64,000 nucleotides of DNA from Gossypium raimondii (lineage: Eukaryota > Streptophyta > Magnoliopsida > Malvales > Malvaceae). Numbering within the stretch: the first letter of the stretch is position 1; each line of letters begins with the position of its first letter. The stretch spans positions 54,197,980 through 54,261,979 of the forward strand of contig NC_068575.1 of NCBI RefSeq assembly GCF_025698545.1, in the 5' to 3' direction. Below, piece after piece: positions 24,901 to 37,535 of the stretch. A model generated the notes under the pieces. That model had not been told where the DNA came from, ran no database searches, and saw only the letters and a list, made by a program, of their open reading frames with translations. The position numbers were made by a program, and so were the translations under genes.

Positions 24901-27900
24901 CACCACCCTAAGGGAATGTCACTATTTATAAGAAAAAAAGACCCAAGAGATTGTTAAAGAATCAACCAAGAACAAGTAGCAGCATTAAATACCTCTAGGA
25001 CCCGAATCAGGCTCCTTATGAGTGTATATTCTCCTCTACAAATTGCCTCCTCAGAATTGGGCAGATTGTTAGTGATATTTGAACCAGAGTTGAAAACTCT
25101 CCCAATTGAATTGGTTCTTGGAATGCCTAGGTATTAGATATAAATACATTAGAAATCTGAATGTTACATTAAATCCTGTTACACATTTACACTACACAGA
25201 TGAAGTAAATATAAGTCAAATATTATCAGAAAGCAGTGTAAAGCTGCATATAACAAATAATAAACTTGATGCAAACCTGGTTATGATTTTTAACAGAGGT
25301 TCCTAGCACCATTTCTATAAAGTGGAGGATCATCTTGCATTTTCTTGTTTTTCAAAATATTCAGTCAACAGAGATGTTGTAGCTTCACGCTAGACTCTTT
25401 AAATGAGGACTCAACATACATTCATGCTAGACCATTCAACAGAGGACAAGATAGCTTCATAGCTCGTAAAGGTTCTCTTTTCTCAAGTTCCAGTCAACCA
25501 TACCAGATTAGTCAATCACAAGCTTTTCTTTCTCTATGTTACTATAGTTCTCTAAATGGCTCTTTAGGGCACTTAGCCTCACCTTTAACTCCTAATAGTA
25601 ACCTTCAAAGAAGACAACCCAAAAGAGTTCAAAAAGCAGAAGAGAGTAAAAATAAAACAAAGTTTTGCTTCATCTACTAGGTAGCATGGTAGAGATTTAT
25701 AAGACAACACGCAGCTAAATAAGAAGTTAGTTCAAGTTCAAAATTCCAACGGTACTTCACCTCAACAATCGTGCCTTTTCAAATACATGAGGATTCTCTT
25801 GGTGCTACAAATTCAAATCACTATCACAAAGGATCCGATAGTCTACTAGCCATAAATCGTAAAAAGTATTCAATCCAAAAATTAATGCAATTCGAGGACG
25901 AATTTGGTTCTAAGGAGAGAAGCAACAATTGCATTCAAGGAAGCATGTTATCACTAAATAAATTAATACAAAAGATTTTAATATAGAAAGGGGAATCAGT
26001 AACTTTCAAAGAACATTTCACTTGAAAGCTTTTCAAGGACAATAAGAAAGATTTGATTGACCAATACAAAGTGAGAAAGATGAGGAAACCCTTCTTTCTT
26101 CTAACATCTAATCAATTTCAGTCACAAATGTTACAAGGATTGGCCCAGTCAGCAACCTATGTCGTCATATATTGTTATGAGGTCAGTATTGGCATAAAAA
26201 AAGTGCAAACAAAACATATGAAATGAGAAATTTCAAGCAAACCAAAAACTGAATATCCCAATAGAATAATGTAAAGATATTTTTATTGACATCAGGGATG
26301 GCATAAATGATAGAAAATTTGTAGCTTGTTTATGTTAAAATTGCACAAATAAAGAGACACCACTACCTGAAGCTCCGATTCTGTTGAGATAAACTAAAGT
26401 TGCAATAACCATGCCAGTAGTGGTTCTTCCTCGTCCCATTTGACAATTAAAAATAACCTCAGTGCTTATGTCAGCTTGAGAAATTTTATTAACCTGGAAA
26501 CAGAAAGGAAGAAAGAGATGATAAAATACTTATCAGAATGGTTCAATGTGTGGATATTAATTCTTACATATTTGATTATATCATAAAACCGCAAAATTGG
26601 CTTCATATACAAATATTCCTTATGCAGAAAACAAAATATAATGATCATTAAAGTAAAGTAACCAAAGAATTTGATCCAATAGACAAATACTGCCATGGCC
26701 GTACCAAGGCTTCCATATAGAAGATATCCGAGCACCAAATACTGGCACTTCTATGATGATCTTCAGTTTAAAATGAAAAATCAAGATTTTGAGTCACCAT
26801 ACTCCTGACATATGCAAAACATGTAAATACGTAAGCTTCTCCTAATTATTTACTTCTTTTTTTAATAGGAAAACTATCTAATAAGTTCATTGGGAACTAG
26901 ATATTTATTTACTACATGAGACCTTTTGCAGCACTTCTATGTGTTTCTACATAAGTCACAGAGCTCAAAAGAAAGAAGGGGAAAAGTACCCACTAATTTC
27001 CAATCAGCCAACCCAAGAGAAAAACTCACAGAAAATTCAATCTCTCAAAAGCCCTCCACCATTGCTGTTAAAGAAAAGTTGCAGTCAAACAGTACCAAAC
27101 CAAAACACACCAAGACATAAATTTGGGATGGAGATATGGGGTTGTCCATGTATTAGAAGAAATTTAGTAGAAAGTATGTAACAAAGTCGAAGGAGGATGA
27201 CTGAAAATGCTAACATGATTTTAATTATTCAAAACAACAAGCAGAATAAGGCCAATAACTTGGAACTCACCAGAATATCAAAATCTAGCTCCTTTGGTGA
27301 CTTCTCATCTGTTATAGGCACACGCTCATAGTCAACAAGGTACCCAGCAAGTTGCAATTCCTCATACACCTATACTAGTGAAACCAAAAAGTGTTTGAGA
27401 TGATAATTCAAACTTTTAGCAGATCATTAGCGTTTCTTACTTTCCAAAGCTTATACCTCTAATGGTGTTTTCACTGAATTACAGGATACTTGTTCCCACT
27501 GGTCCACCATCTCACCATCTGGCAGTTCATCAGTGACAAGGATCTTATTTCCATATCTGCCATGTCAGATTTCCAAATAAAATTTGCTACCACACATAGC
27601 AGGAAACCAATGGTAAAGAAATCAAAGTCACATAACATTTACAAAAAGTGGATCAAAGGAAATACCTTGCAGCTTCCATCAAAATATCTTCCTTTAATCG
27701 AGCTTCCATTTGCTCAACTCTATCCCTATTGATTCCCTATTCAATATAAAGGCTACATGTCAGCTGGCTAGCACATGCATGCACACTGTATGATATGGAT
27801 ATAGACATTGTATCTAAAACCACAGTACATTTTTAATCATTTGGGCACCATTAACTCATGCAAGATAAGGAAACTAAATGACTAGTTGATAATAGAAACA

Positions 27901-29545
27901 CAAACTATTAAAGCATACGTGGCAACGCTGCAAAAATGAAGTATCTATTGGGACCATTGATTGTTCATGAAATAAAGAAACAGTGATAGAGCCAGAAACC
28001 AGATGTTAAAACTAGAAGAATGATCTAAAAGTTTCCTCATGCTAACATACCGTATATTCAAGATTGGAGAAGGGCCTTTCAACATCACGCAAAACAAAGG
28101 GATGTCCATTTATATATACAACCTATTTAAGCGTAAAGAAAACATATATAATTAGAAGAAGCAAATTGTTAAATTGACAAAGTCTAAAATAGTTTGACTT
28201 TTATGTAAAACAATGTGTACAATACAATCAAGACAATCTCATCATAAAGTTTCAGATGAATAAATAATGAATACATGTATTATATTTCCATTTTTAAAAT
28301 CAACAAAACCATAGAAAGCAATAAGATATGTTATCTTTTATTGGCATAGAAAAATTGCTTTTCATTTTTGCAGGATGATTGGAGCATGGAGGAGAGAACT
28401 TATGGTTCAAAGTTAACTCATTGAAATTATTTAGAAAAATAAAATAAGATTTATGAAGAAAGTAACACTGACCTACAACCTCTGAATCTACTAGTTCACC
28501 TAGATCTATGACAACAGGGAAGAAGCAAAGAGAATAATTGTTTTCCAGAAGAAGCAGGTTCAGCCAGGTATACGTAAGTCTTGCTCGCCATTTTTTGGTT
28601 ATTTTGTGGCCAGTGACTTTCGTTTAAGCTATCAGCTTCTTTCAAGTGTTGACTTTATATTATGCTTCCACATTAATCTTATCTTCAATATCATGACTCA
28701 TCCTGAAACTTAAATCAGATTTCTACTTTTCTCCCAATTCTCAAATTTTATTTTTATAAAATAATTATGTTTTCAGTGATGGATCGAAGTATCCGAAATG
28801 TCAACTAAATTATGCAGTCTGTCCCTGTCCAGGGCCTTATCAAAAAACAGAAATCAATTGGTGAGATATCAATTTACCGGTTCCTCTCGAAGACTAATCC
28901 AAAGAACGTGTGCTTGTTTCCCATCTTTCTGAGCTCCAATATGATTAAGGACATTTTGAATTCCAACAATTGTTGGAATGGCAACACCATGAACACGCAA
29001 TGAATCTGCCTGTTAATAGTAGACCAGAAAACAAAGACAAGGAAAGGACTTAAAAGAATGAAATTTAACAAAATAGATCATGCCGTAAGTTAAAGCGTTA
29101 TCAATCAAACTGGCACTCCATTATGCAAGCATGGCAGCATCTGCATCACAAATATACTTAGAAGGGCATAGTAAACCAGAATCTCAATAGTTCAGCCTAT
29201 AACTACAATTACAATTTAAAGCACCTATGATATTACCACACTGCTTATCTAAGTATAAACAATATCCAACAGAAACCATCCATTAAGAACTTAAGAAGGA
29301 CGTGAACTACTTCACCCTTCTACTTATTAACCTGTAAATGTGTCGAGAAATCTCTAGAAAGGTTTAAAAAAGAAGAAGAATTAAAGAGAAAGAACCTGAC
29401 GGTAATTGGGAGCACCATCGATCTGGGGAGACAAGCGCTTGTTTTGGCAACCAGGGAAATGGTCGCTCTTGAGAATGGTCTTTTTACCCAACACAGATCC
29501 CCCTCTCATCTTCATCACTTGCTCTATCTCCTTTGGTATCGACAT
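15908..29545 (-). CDS. Paladin-like protein with three PTP-like phytase repeats, 19 exons, 1255 aa
   Basis: Exons in transcript order: 29396-29545, 28878-29009, 28051-28122, 27666-27736, 27457-27556, 27271-27369, 26367-26493, 24993-25126, 24848-24907, 24381-24616, 20478-20907, 19462-19785, 18741-19343, 18429-18602, 17724-17951, 17349-17632, 16636-16923, 16291-16413, 15908-16040. All joins are GT-AG and close in frame to 1255 residues. Three repeats share the order GSVLGK, GAPN(Y/F)R, PTI, REE(P/A)V(V/I)Y(I/V)NG, VE(Q/R/H)[10 protein letters not shown] and a phosphatase loop. Loops: C225QMGRGR231 in repeat 1, C644QMGRGR650 in repeat 2 (an intron falls between Q645 and M646). In repeat 3 the position reads SHTGFGG (1084-1090), without Cys or Arg, so that repeat should be inactive. 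By family knowledge it is a cytosolic phosphatase-like protein; its substrate in plants is not established. The start ATG opens [16 protein letters not shown]. Confidence 0.93.
21530..24265 (+). mobile_element. Ty1/copia retrotransposon, broken, inside paladin intron 10
   Basis: A fossil on the strand opposite to the host gene. Recognisable parts: gag remnant (about 21534-21760), the C-terminal end of integrase (about 21880-22010), reverse transcriptase (about 22580-23460, with YVDDI near 23061 and [11 protein letters not shown] near 22917), RNase H (about 23540-24010) and a 3' LTR from 24021. Order and motifs make it Ty1/copia. No clear 5' LTR is seen and much of the middle is absent. It is broken at many points (more than ten), so not functional. 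It lies entirely within the intron 20908-24380, and the host exons on both sides splice in frame. Confidence 0.9.
24021..24265 (+). repeat. 3' LTR of the copia element
   Basis: It starts TGTTGAAATA after the end of the RNase H part and ends near CTTTCAATA, about 245 bp, short as usual for copia. The right end is approximate. Confidence 0.6.
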
Positions 29546-31823
29546 CTTCTCATGCAAAACAATTCAATCCTCCTCAAGATTTCAACTATACCCTTTCTCC
29601 TTAAAAATTCTAATGAACCCAATACCAGCTTAGAAGACAATGCAAAGAAAATTCACTTCAATCCCTCCCAAGATTCCAACTATACCCCTTTACTTGATAA
29701 TTCTAAGGAACCCAATGCCAGAAAAGAAATGAAAAGAAGAAAGAGTTTGATAATGCCAAGAAAACGGCTCAACTTCAATCGTTTCCAGATTGGAACTTGA
29801 CCCTTCTCCTTTATATTTCTAAGAAACCAATGGCAAAAAACAAAACTTTTACTTTTTAGCTTGAAAGAATGGCAAAGTAAAGGGTAGTAATACTAGCATA
29901 ACAGAGAATACGGAAGATTTAAAAAAAAATGGACTTTTTTTGGTGCATGTTTTAAGACTAAATAACATAAACAGAGAGACAAGGGAGCCTTCTTGTTGAA
30001 TCAATCCATTTACGACAGAATGATGTGAACCTTTTTTTTTTGTCCGTTTTTTCTTCCCGAACAGATTAGCAACGTGGAAGACATGTTTTTAGAGAGATAT
30101 AATTAATGGTATACTATTAGCCATTAGGATTATTATTTCGTCAAATCCACTCTAATCAAAACATTTCAACAATTAAATTATATTAGATTTGCTTTGCTTT
30201 CCTCGTGTTTAAAATGGGCAAAAAATACACAGTGCTTCCTTATCTCTTTGGGCTTTGCGTTTTCGTGAAATTCATAGAAAGTCAGCAACTCATTGATCCT
30301 AAGAAGTAAATGGGAAATGTGAAGCTAATGCTAATGCTAATGCTGGCATGGCATGGCTTGGCTGGCTTGGCTGGCATGGAGTGCACAGCATATGCTGTTT
30401 TTCTCTCACCCCATAACACTCTATTTGTCTGCTTCCGAAAATGAATTTTCTTATTTGTTTTCAATCTGATTTAGCCCTCATAAACTTATTTTAAACATAA
30501 ACTAACATTTTTTAAAGAATTCAATGTTTACCAATTATTAAAACATTAGCTCGATCTAGAAATTTTCCAAAATGTGTCTGTCAGATTGGGAACCGTGTCT
30601 TCAAAAGTCATAAAGAAGAACAAAAGAAACTGTCATATTCAATTCATCTTACTTAGTTCACGATTTAATTGCCCTTCTTTGATTCGTTCCCTTGCTCTCT
30701 TTCTTGCTATACAAACAATAATGAAAAAGCACTTAGACAAGCTAATGTTTGTCGTTTCTGATAATATTGCATGGAATTAAAATAATAAAGGCAGGATATT
30801 TGCATATGTCGGTTCCAAATTGCGTCTTATAATGATATTAACGCGTGACAATGTGATGCAGTGTCCATCATATCTTATCTGATATGATCTCATTACATCA
30901 TCAGATTACTTGTCTGTTCTTCAACTTCAACCACTCCAGTTTAGTTCCTATCTTTGATTTAAGACACTTTCGTATCAGAGTATTATATGGTTTTTCTTGT
31001 GTCATTATATGATCTCACCTACTTCCTGTTGTCATCCACCATCCATTTTTGTAACTTTCATTTTTTGGGTTAAATTCTGATGTTAGAACATGTATTATAT
31101 TTGAATTATTGTTTTATCCTTTATATTTTAATTAATTAATTTTAATTATTATATCTTTTGAATTTTAAAATCATATTCATTAAATTCATTAAATTATATC
31201 ATTTCTAAACATATTATTACATATATATCAGCTTGTCATTTCATATATTACTTTAAAAACTAGTTAATGGATTTAAACTATTTTGCATCAAAATTAAAAT
31301 TTTAAATTTTAAAAATATAAGGATTAAAATGATTAAATTAAATAACATGAACTAAATCTACAACTTTATACATAATAAAATTAATGACAAAATTTAACCA
31401 AACAAATTTAATCATCACCGTTTAAATCTTGACCTAAATTTCTAAAAATATAAAAATAAAAATTGATCAAATAAAAATATAAAGATTAAATCCACAACTC
31501 ACTCATCCTTATGAATACAACGGTAGCAACTCTGGCAATTAAATAGTAATTACCTTTCCCCCTATGAAGAAAGAAAGTGCAGGTTGAAATTGGTTCCTTT
31601 GGTCTCAAAGAGAGTGAAGGGATGGCAAAGAGAAACAACAGGATTAAAGAAATCCTCTCAAACAGGAAATGGAACAAAGTGCTGTAGCAATCCATTTTTA
31701 TATTATATCAGAAGTTTAAGAGTTCATGTGGGTACATTATTATTATGGTGAAGCACAACAATATATATAGGTATCTTGGCTGATAAGGGATAATAATAAT
31801 AGACATGACTAGATGAATTACTC
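29546..31823. other. Paladin 5' leader/promoter and AT-rich spacer
   Basis: 29546 to about 29830 is probably 5' UTR and core promoter of paladin; on its strand AATATAAAGG near 29811 could be a TATA-like site, though it is about 270 bases from the ATG. At 30322-30380 there are small repeats: GCTAAT four times, then TGGCATGGCATGGCTTGGCT-type units. The stretch 31070-31480 is very AT-rich. At 31530-31700 a minus-strand open frame is not recognisable. The end near 31700-31823 is probably the 3' UTR of the cathepsin gene. Confidence 0.5.
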
Positions 31824-34631
31824 TCAAAATGAAGCAGCTTTAAGATTGTCCATGTCAGCTACCTCTCTCACAAGATTTTTGGTTGAAGGTAAACCAGCTA
31901 CCACATCATCTTCGATTCCACACTCATTTGTGCCCCTTCTGATCTTGAAGTAACCATCCTGCAATTCGAAAATATGATAATCAATATATAAGCATCCTAA
32001 ACACATTTTTCTTTTTGTTCCTAAATGAATATGAAGAAAAAGTTTCATGTAAAAACATACTTCACCCCAGCCTTTATTCCACTGGTTTGCAAGGAGCTGC
32101 AATAGGGAGAAAATTAGAATATTAAAATATTTAACTCAATAAAAAATTACATGATTCCTAGATAATTTTCCCAAATATAAAATCAGTCAAACATACCCAG
32201 TAATCCTCCCCATCATCAGAAGTTCCCCACCCGATAAGCTTAACTGCATGACCTCCCATAACACTGCCTGTCACATGCTTGTAAACTCCAGATTTGTAGT
32301 GAGCAAAATCCTGGAGAATCATGAAAATAAATAAGGAAATCAACCACCACATCTCTCTTCTTTAAGCTTATTTTCATGCATTTTGGGTTTGAAGAGCTAA
32401 GTAATATGCAATAAGCAGCAGTTATCAAGGAAAACCAAACCAAACAACTAATCTGATGGTTAAGGGCCAAAAACATGCCAGCTTTGCCCCTAGGGGTCTC
32501 ATAGTACTAGTTTCAAAGCCAAGCTGACCACATTGAAATTGCTCACGAAGAAAAGCAAAGCAGCAAATTTAACTAGAAAAATACATATGCTTTCTTTACC
32601 TCATAAACGGTGAAGGCGACCTCAACAGGTCCATTCTTATAAACTTCAGCCATGATATCAGTTGGATCTGAGTTGATTCTATATGCCCCGACACTATAGT
32701 GCTTGGACTGACTCCAGAGCTGGTTTCCCTTAACGCACTTTTTCTCACACATTGGAGTAGGATATGCAGGCTCACAACCAGGGTGAGAACAGCCAATATC
32801 ATCAAAGTACGGATCACACTGCAAGAGGAAGAATTTGTTCATTACAGAGAACAAATTACATCCTTCCCTCCTTATGTGCAGTAGCAGAATAGTTATGATA
32901 ATAGCAATAATAATACCTCCTCAGAGACAACACCGGAGCGCACAAAATATCGCCAAGCAGATATTGGAACCCCCCCATCACAACCACTTCCACATAAAAA
33001 GCCACAGCATGCGAGAAGATCATTAACAGACAAAGATATATTCTGCAATGAAATACTCTGAGTACTGAAAAATTTGCCATGACCTGTAAGTGATTTCCTC
33101 CTTATTTAAAAACAGAAGTTCCATTTACCATGCCAAAATGGATACAGAACCGATCAGATAGTGATTCAACAGCACCAAAAGCCCAGCAAGAACCACAGTG
33201 ACCCTAAATCATCATCAGCTAAACAAAATAAGAATTTACATAAATATGAGATATAAAAATCGAGGGAAATGGAAATGGAACTACCTGATCTTCAAATTGG
33301 AAATGGGTCCAAGAATTGATTGATCATACAGAAAAGAATATCATCAGTCCTTTGTTCAGAAGCAGCAAAATCTTATAAACTAGCACATAACTCACCAAGA
33401 ATTCTTCCAATTGTGCTACATTGTGGCCAAGCTGTTCTAGCATCAAAATTGGCAGGCATCTTTAAGGATTTACCATGCCTTATAATAGGAATGCCCAGAA
33501 GTTCCTTCTTCGGTGTTGGTTTGACTCCAAGAATGTGCTTAAACTCACCAACCTTTGTACCGAAAATGACAAATTTGGAACTAGTAAGCATCCAGGTCTA
33601 CACACGTATCTCTAAGAAATAGAAAGAAAGATCAAAGATCGGTCCAAAGGTGCAAACTAGACAACTTACAGTGTAATTAGAAAATCTAGGATTCAGGGCA
33701 GCTTTCCATCCAGCCTTGGGGTTTTCATTTACTCGTTTGACAATTGAATCCTACATGATCATGGTGAGAGTAAAGAACTATTTTTTTTTTTACCCCCTTG
33801 TTTTTTGCTTAAGGAAATTCAACTGGGAAATACCTGAAGGATTCGAGAGTTAAGCTTGACCTCAGAAGGTTGTCCCACAGCAATTACCTGCTGACAATAC
33901 AGGTATCAACTAAGTTCCCAATAGAACTTATAAAAATTTATACATGCATGCCCAATAAAGCAACAAATGGTAATGAAATTGACACGAAAAATATCTAATT
34001 TACCATAGAATACTGGAAGCACAAGTACAAGAATCTATCAATAGCTAATCTAGCACACCAATGATGGCAACCACAGATAAAAGCAAAACTACCAGGCTAC
34101 CAGCAATGCGCTCTAAGAATCAGGTATCAATAAATAAGATTCCCCAAAAGTCTCCCGTTGAGAAAAACATTTTTTTCAGTTCATCACAAACTGGGTCACA
34201 ACTCATCGTGCATAAGCAAGCAAGCTACATGAATCCCGAAGAACAGATTTTGGAGAGGAACACTAACAGGACAACATAGAAAAATTTTGTCTTTTCAACA
34301 CTATCAGCTCCAAAAAAAGTCAGAAAGTTTAGTTTCAATAGAAAAGACTGAAGACAATATTCTAGAACTCAGATTCTGGATACTATTACAATTTATCAAA
34401 GTCAAACAAGTATCATGGCATCTTCACATAATATTTACATTTATCAACACAGATTGTAGGTCTCAGAACAGAACAATAAAAGAACTAAAGTTTACGATCC
34501 GAAAAATGATAAATGGGACCCAAATTAAGAGGGAAAAAAAACATGAAATCCCATAATACCTTTGGGTGAACCGTGGCAAGAAGTAACAAAAAGGTAGCGA
34601 AAAAGAGCAGAGGAGTCGCCATTTTCTTCAT
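31824..34631 (-). CDS. CATHB: Cathepsin B-like cysteine protease, 11 exons, 357 aa
   Basis: Exons in order: 34560-34631, 33834-33887, 33670-33750, 33396-33552, 33285-33289, 33129-33203, 32917-33042, 32600-32818, 32197-32310, 32061-32096, 31824-31958. They join in frame to 357 residues. It has a signal peptide (1-24, [20 protein letters not shown]), a propeptide, and a mature papain-family (C1A) domain from about [14 protein letters not shown] (101). Active site: C129 in [12 protein letters not shown]284 in [12 protein letters not shown]305 in NQWNKGWG. The occluding-loop region reads [16 protein letters not shown], as in plant cathepsin B, with one His where animals have two. Expected in the secretory route, vacuole or apoplast, as an endopeptidase or dipeptidyl carboxypeptidase linked to cell death and defence (family knowledge). 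Start chosen as the ATG opening the signal peptide; a second ATG at codon 4 is an alternative. Confidence 0.95.
33285..33289 (-). other. 5-nt micro-exon of the cathepsin B gene
   Basis: The sequence ATCAG lies between an upstream AG and a downstream GT. Exon 4 ends ...ATTCTTG and exon 6 starts GGTCACTGT. Only with these five bases does the join read IL-D-Q-GHCGSCW, the conserved entry to the active site; direct joining of exons 4 and 6 shifts the frame. Confidence 0.88.
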
Positions 34632-36079
34632 TTCCGAGGTTGAAGAAAGGAGCAAAGAGAAGCGGGGATTAAAGGGAGGGTTCTATCTTGAGTTGAGACC
34701 TTCCCTTGTAGTTGTTATTAGATGAAGTTAAAGGGAGAGGAGGAGGGAGAAATAGATTAGATAATTGGCAAAAGTTCTGAAGAACAATGATTTAAGTTGA
34801 GGAAGACGGTATTGATTGGCTTGTTTGAAGTGGCAATGACGTCCAAGGGATGGGAAAAACCTGACCTTTTTTCGAGGCTTGATAGCTCCCTCCCATGACC
34901 GTTTTTTCTTTTCTTGGACTTCCATGACCTTGACAGTTAGTTAACTCTTGAGATATTTTTATTATTTACCGAAGAAACACAAGACTTTCAATGTTGTTTT
35001 TGGTAATTATATTTTAACTACAGAAAATCTAATTATTACTAGTTGACTTAGGTTATATTTTGCTAGGTAAAAATAATTTTCTAATTTCTCTCATAGTATT
35101 GAGCAAATTAATTTTTCTTTAAAAATTGGAGTAATTTTGGACCTCTTTGAATGGATAAGACATTTATCTGTAATTAGGGTAAAAATAGCGGTAACAGTGA
35201 TATTAGATCCCGTAATCTGTCAATTTCGAAAGTGAACGATTAAAACTTGCTAAACAAAAATTTTGTAAAAAAATAAATCATACTAAAATAAAAATCATGA
35301 AGACTTTAAAATTTCTCCAAAATGTATATTTAAAATAGAAGTTTTATTATTTATGCTTATAAATAAAGACTTCTAAAAAACATTGTAAATACATTATTAA
35401 TGAATAATAGTACATCTCTTTTTACTCTCCTACCTCTAGTTGCTTTTACTTTCATTGTTCTTTATTTCATAACAATACTATAATTTAATCTTAAAAAGTA
35501 TCAATTTTTGTAAGATATTGACTCTTTTTTAAATTCATATTTATTTCAAGATTTAAAAATGAACTCAGGGTTAAATCTATGTGACTTTCATTCCCAACCT
35601 AGATCAGTTTCATACTATTGTATTAGATATTGTAATAACAGACTGTTTTTAGAACACTTATTAGCAAAATCCTATAAAATTTAAAACTGAGCATCTAATA
35701 GTAGTTTTTCTTTTAAAAAAGCAATCTAATAGTAGTATAGTACAAGAAAAAGAGGGAAGAAACAGATATAAGGACCAATACATACACCCATGAGGCCATC
35801 ATTCATTAATTTCCTCTCCCCCAACCCCATCTCGAACATAACATCCACCTTTTCAGCAGTCATAAGATCAGATACCCACCTTAACCAAGATAAACAATCT
35901 TTTTGCAACCTTTAATAACACAAAGACAAACTAGTGCAATTGTCTAAACAGATCCTCGACCTCGTAACTTGTAAGTAAAAGATAAGAATATTTATATATC
36001 CGATTCGTCTCTATCACTTCAGCAATATCCAATGGCCACATATGCCACTTTCTCTATACTAAAGACCTGAGTGACTGTC
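34632..36079. other. Cathepsin B promoter and AT-rich spacer
   Basis: 34632-34950 is the upstream region of the cathepsin gene (GA-rich on the plus strand, no sure TATA box). 34950-35720 is AT-rich spacer with nothing recognised. 35720-36079 is probably 3' UTR and flank of the GEM-like gene; the open frame at 35726-35908 is not recognisable. Confidence 0.5.
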
Positions 36080-37535
36080 TTAGAACAGTGATAATGTGCG
36101 GCAACTGTGCTGCAAAGCTTCATTTATACATTTGAGTGCCTTGTCGTATGATATAAACCCCATAAACCAAAATTCGTAGCCATCTCTGGTAATCATATGA
36201 ATATATTTTTCGGAAGGGTTCAATCTGTTTGCCGAAGGATCGACTGTAGCCAACTTATCAAGCTCAATCACCACCTATAGCAATATGGCAATACCATAGA
36301 TCAATTCTCAGAAATTTAAATTCAGCAGCAATGCAGTCCAGACAACCAGAAATGAAAACAGTAGCAACAATGAAGAAAAAGATATATGAGAATACGAAAG
36401 TAATCCAGGTAAGATTGGAATCAGACAAAAATGATCAGAGAAAGCTCATATAGAAATTTATGCAGCTTATACTTAGTGAATTAAGGACAATTTGGTGGCT
36501 GCAGTGCTGTGTAGTTCCACACTTCGGGATTGGACTTGGGTTTGATGCTAGTATAACCATTGGTTACCAAATTTGGAGCTGCTTAAAGCTCAGGGCAGCT
36601 ATGCTAAGTGACCGACGATATTCTTCCGAGTTGGAAAGGGAAAAGAGGAACGAGCTATGATTGACAAAGGATATCACCGTGCTATATCATAAGTTTAACT
36701 ACCAAAAGAACTCAAACGACATCAAAACAGAACCAAGTATAATGGTACTACCCTAACATTTATTTCCTTTTCCAAAGCTGAAAATTTCGGATTTGTCTTA
36801 ACTGTGAGGTGTAATTGAACTTGTTATACAAAAGATAGAGGCAATATATAACCACTGAAGCGAGGCACGGCAGCAAGAATATGTTTAGTATTAGGTGGAC
36901 TTAAACAACAAAAGCTAAAAAATATAGAATCAAAAGTGAAGGAGATACCTTATAATACATCCAGTGCTGGTAACCTGGTGCATCATAATAACAAAGGGGA
37001 TAATCACTACAAAACGCTATTCTTTTATTGGATATGTAAAGAGTACCGATGACTGGTCCAGAGGAAGTCGATAGATAGCAAACGTATGAATGTAAGAGCT
37101 TTTCCCCTGGCAAGATCTGAAATGTCTGTCTGAACAACCTATCATGCCCTCCTTCTGCAAGTAGCTTTGTCCCTTGGGCAATCCTTGCCACTGCAGCATC
37201 AGTAATACTAGGGCTCACCCTCACTGCTTTCAGACAAAATAAGATTGCATATAAGAACCATAACCACATACAAAAATCTTAGTTTATTGCTAAATAGCCG
37301 TATCGAGAAAATCTCACAGTGGTTCCAAAAGTCGTCAGCAAGGGCCTCGGCTTTTCTAGCGCATCGGTTCAAGGCGTTGCATAACGTACCCATTGGCCCT
37401 GTAAAAGTACAAACAAACCAGTCAACAACGCAGTTTCAAGATCAATCCCGAGCAAAAGATCGAATAGAACTTACTGCTGCCGGATGAGGGAACTGGTGAA
37501 ATGGAGAGGTAAGGACTATTGTTGTGAGAAGCCAT
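36080..37535 (-). CDS. GEM-like protein with GRAM domain (ABA-responsive type), 4 exons, 203 aa
   Basis: Exons in order: 37475-37535, 37318-37398, 36949-37223, 36080-36274, joining in frame to 203 residues. The GRAM domain spans about residues 76-154 and contains [20 protein letters not shown], then [21 protein letters not shown]. The upstream [19 protein letters not shown] and the tail [19 protein letters not shown] are typical of the plant GEM-like / FIP1-like family (usually 200-280 residues). These proteins are thought to bind membrane lipids through GRAM, and several respond to abscisic acid, seed and reproductive cues (family knowledge). No signal peptide or membrane segment is seen. 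Which numbered GEM-like paralogue it is cannot be settled here. Confidence 0.92.

Noticed and set aside
25345-25680. 111-residue plus-strand frame in paladin intron 7
   Set aside because: No domain and no splice logic; it lies wholly inside an intron of the opposite strand.
29406-29800. Plus-strand frames over paladin exon 1 and leader
   Set aside because: Antisense shadows of the real coding exon 1 and its upstream DNA.
31486-31695. 69-residue minus-strand frame downstream of cathepsin B
   Set aside because: Not recognisable, and no splice link to the cathepsin gene, which ends cleanly at 31824.
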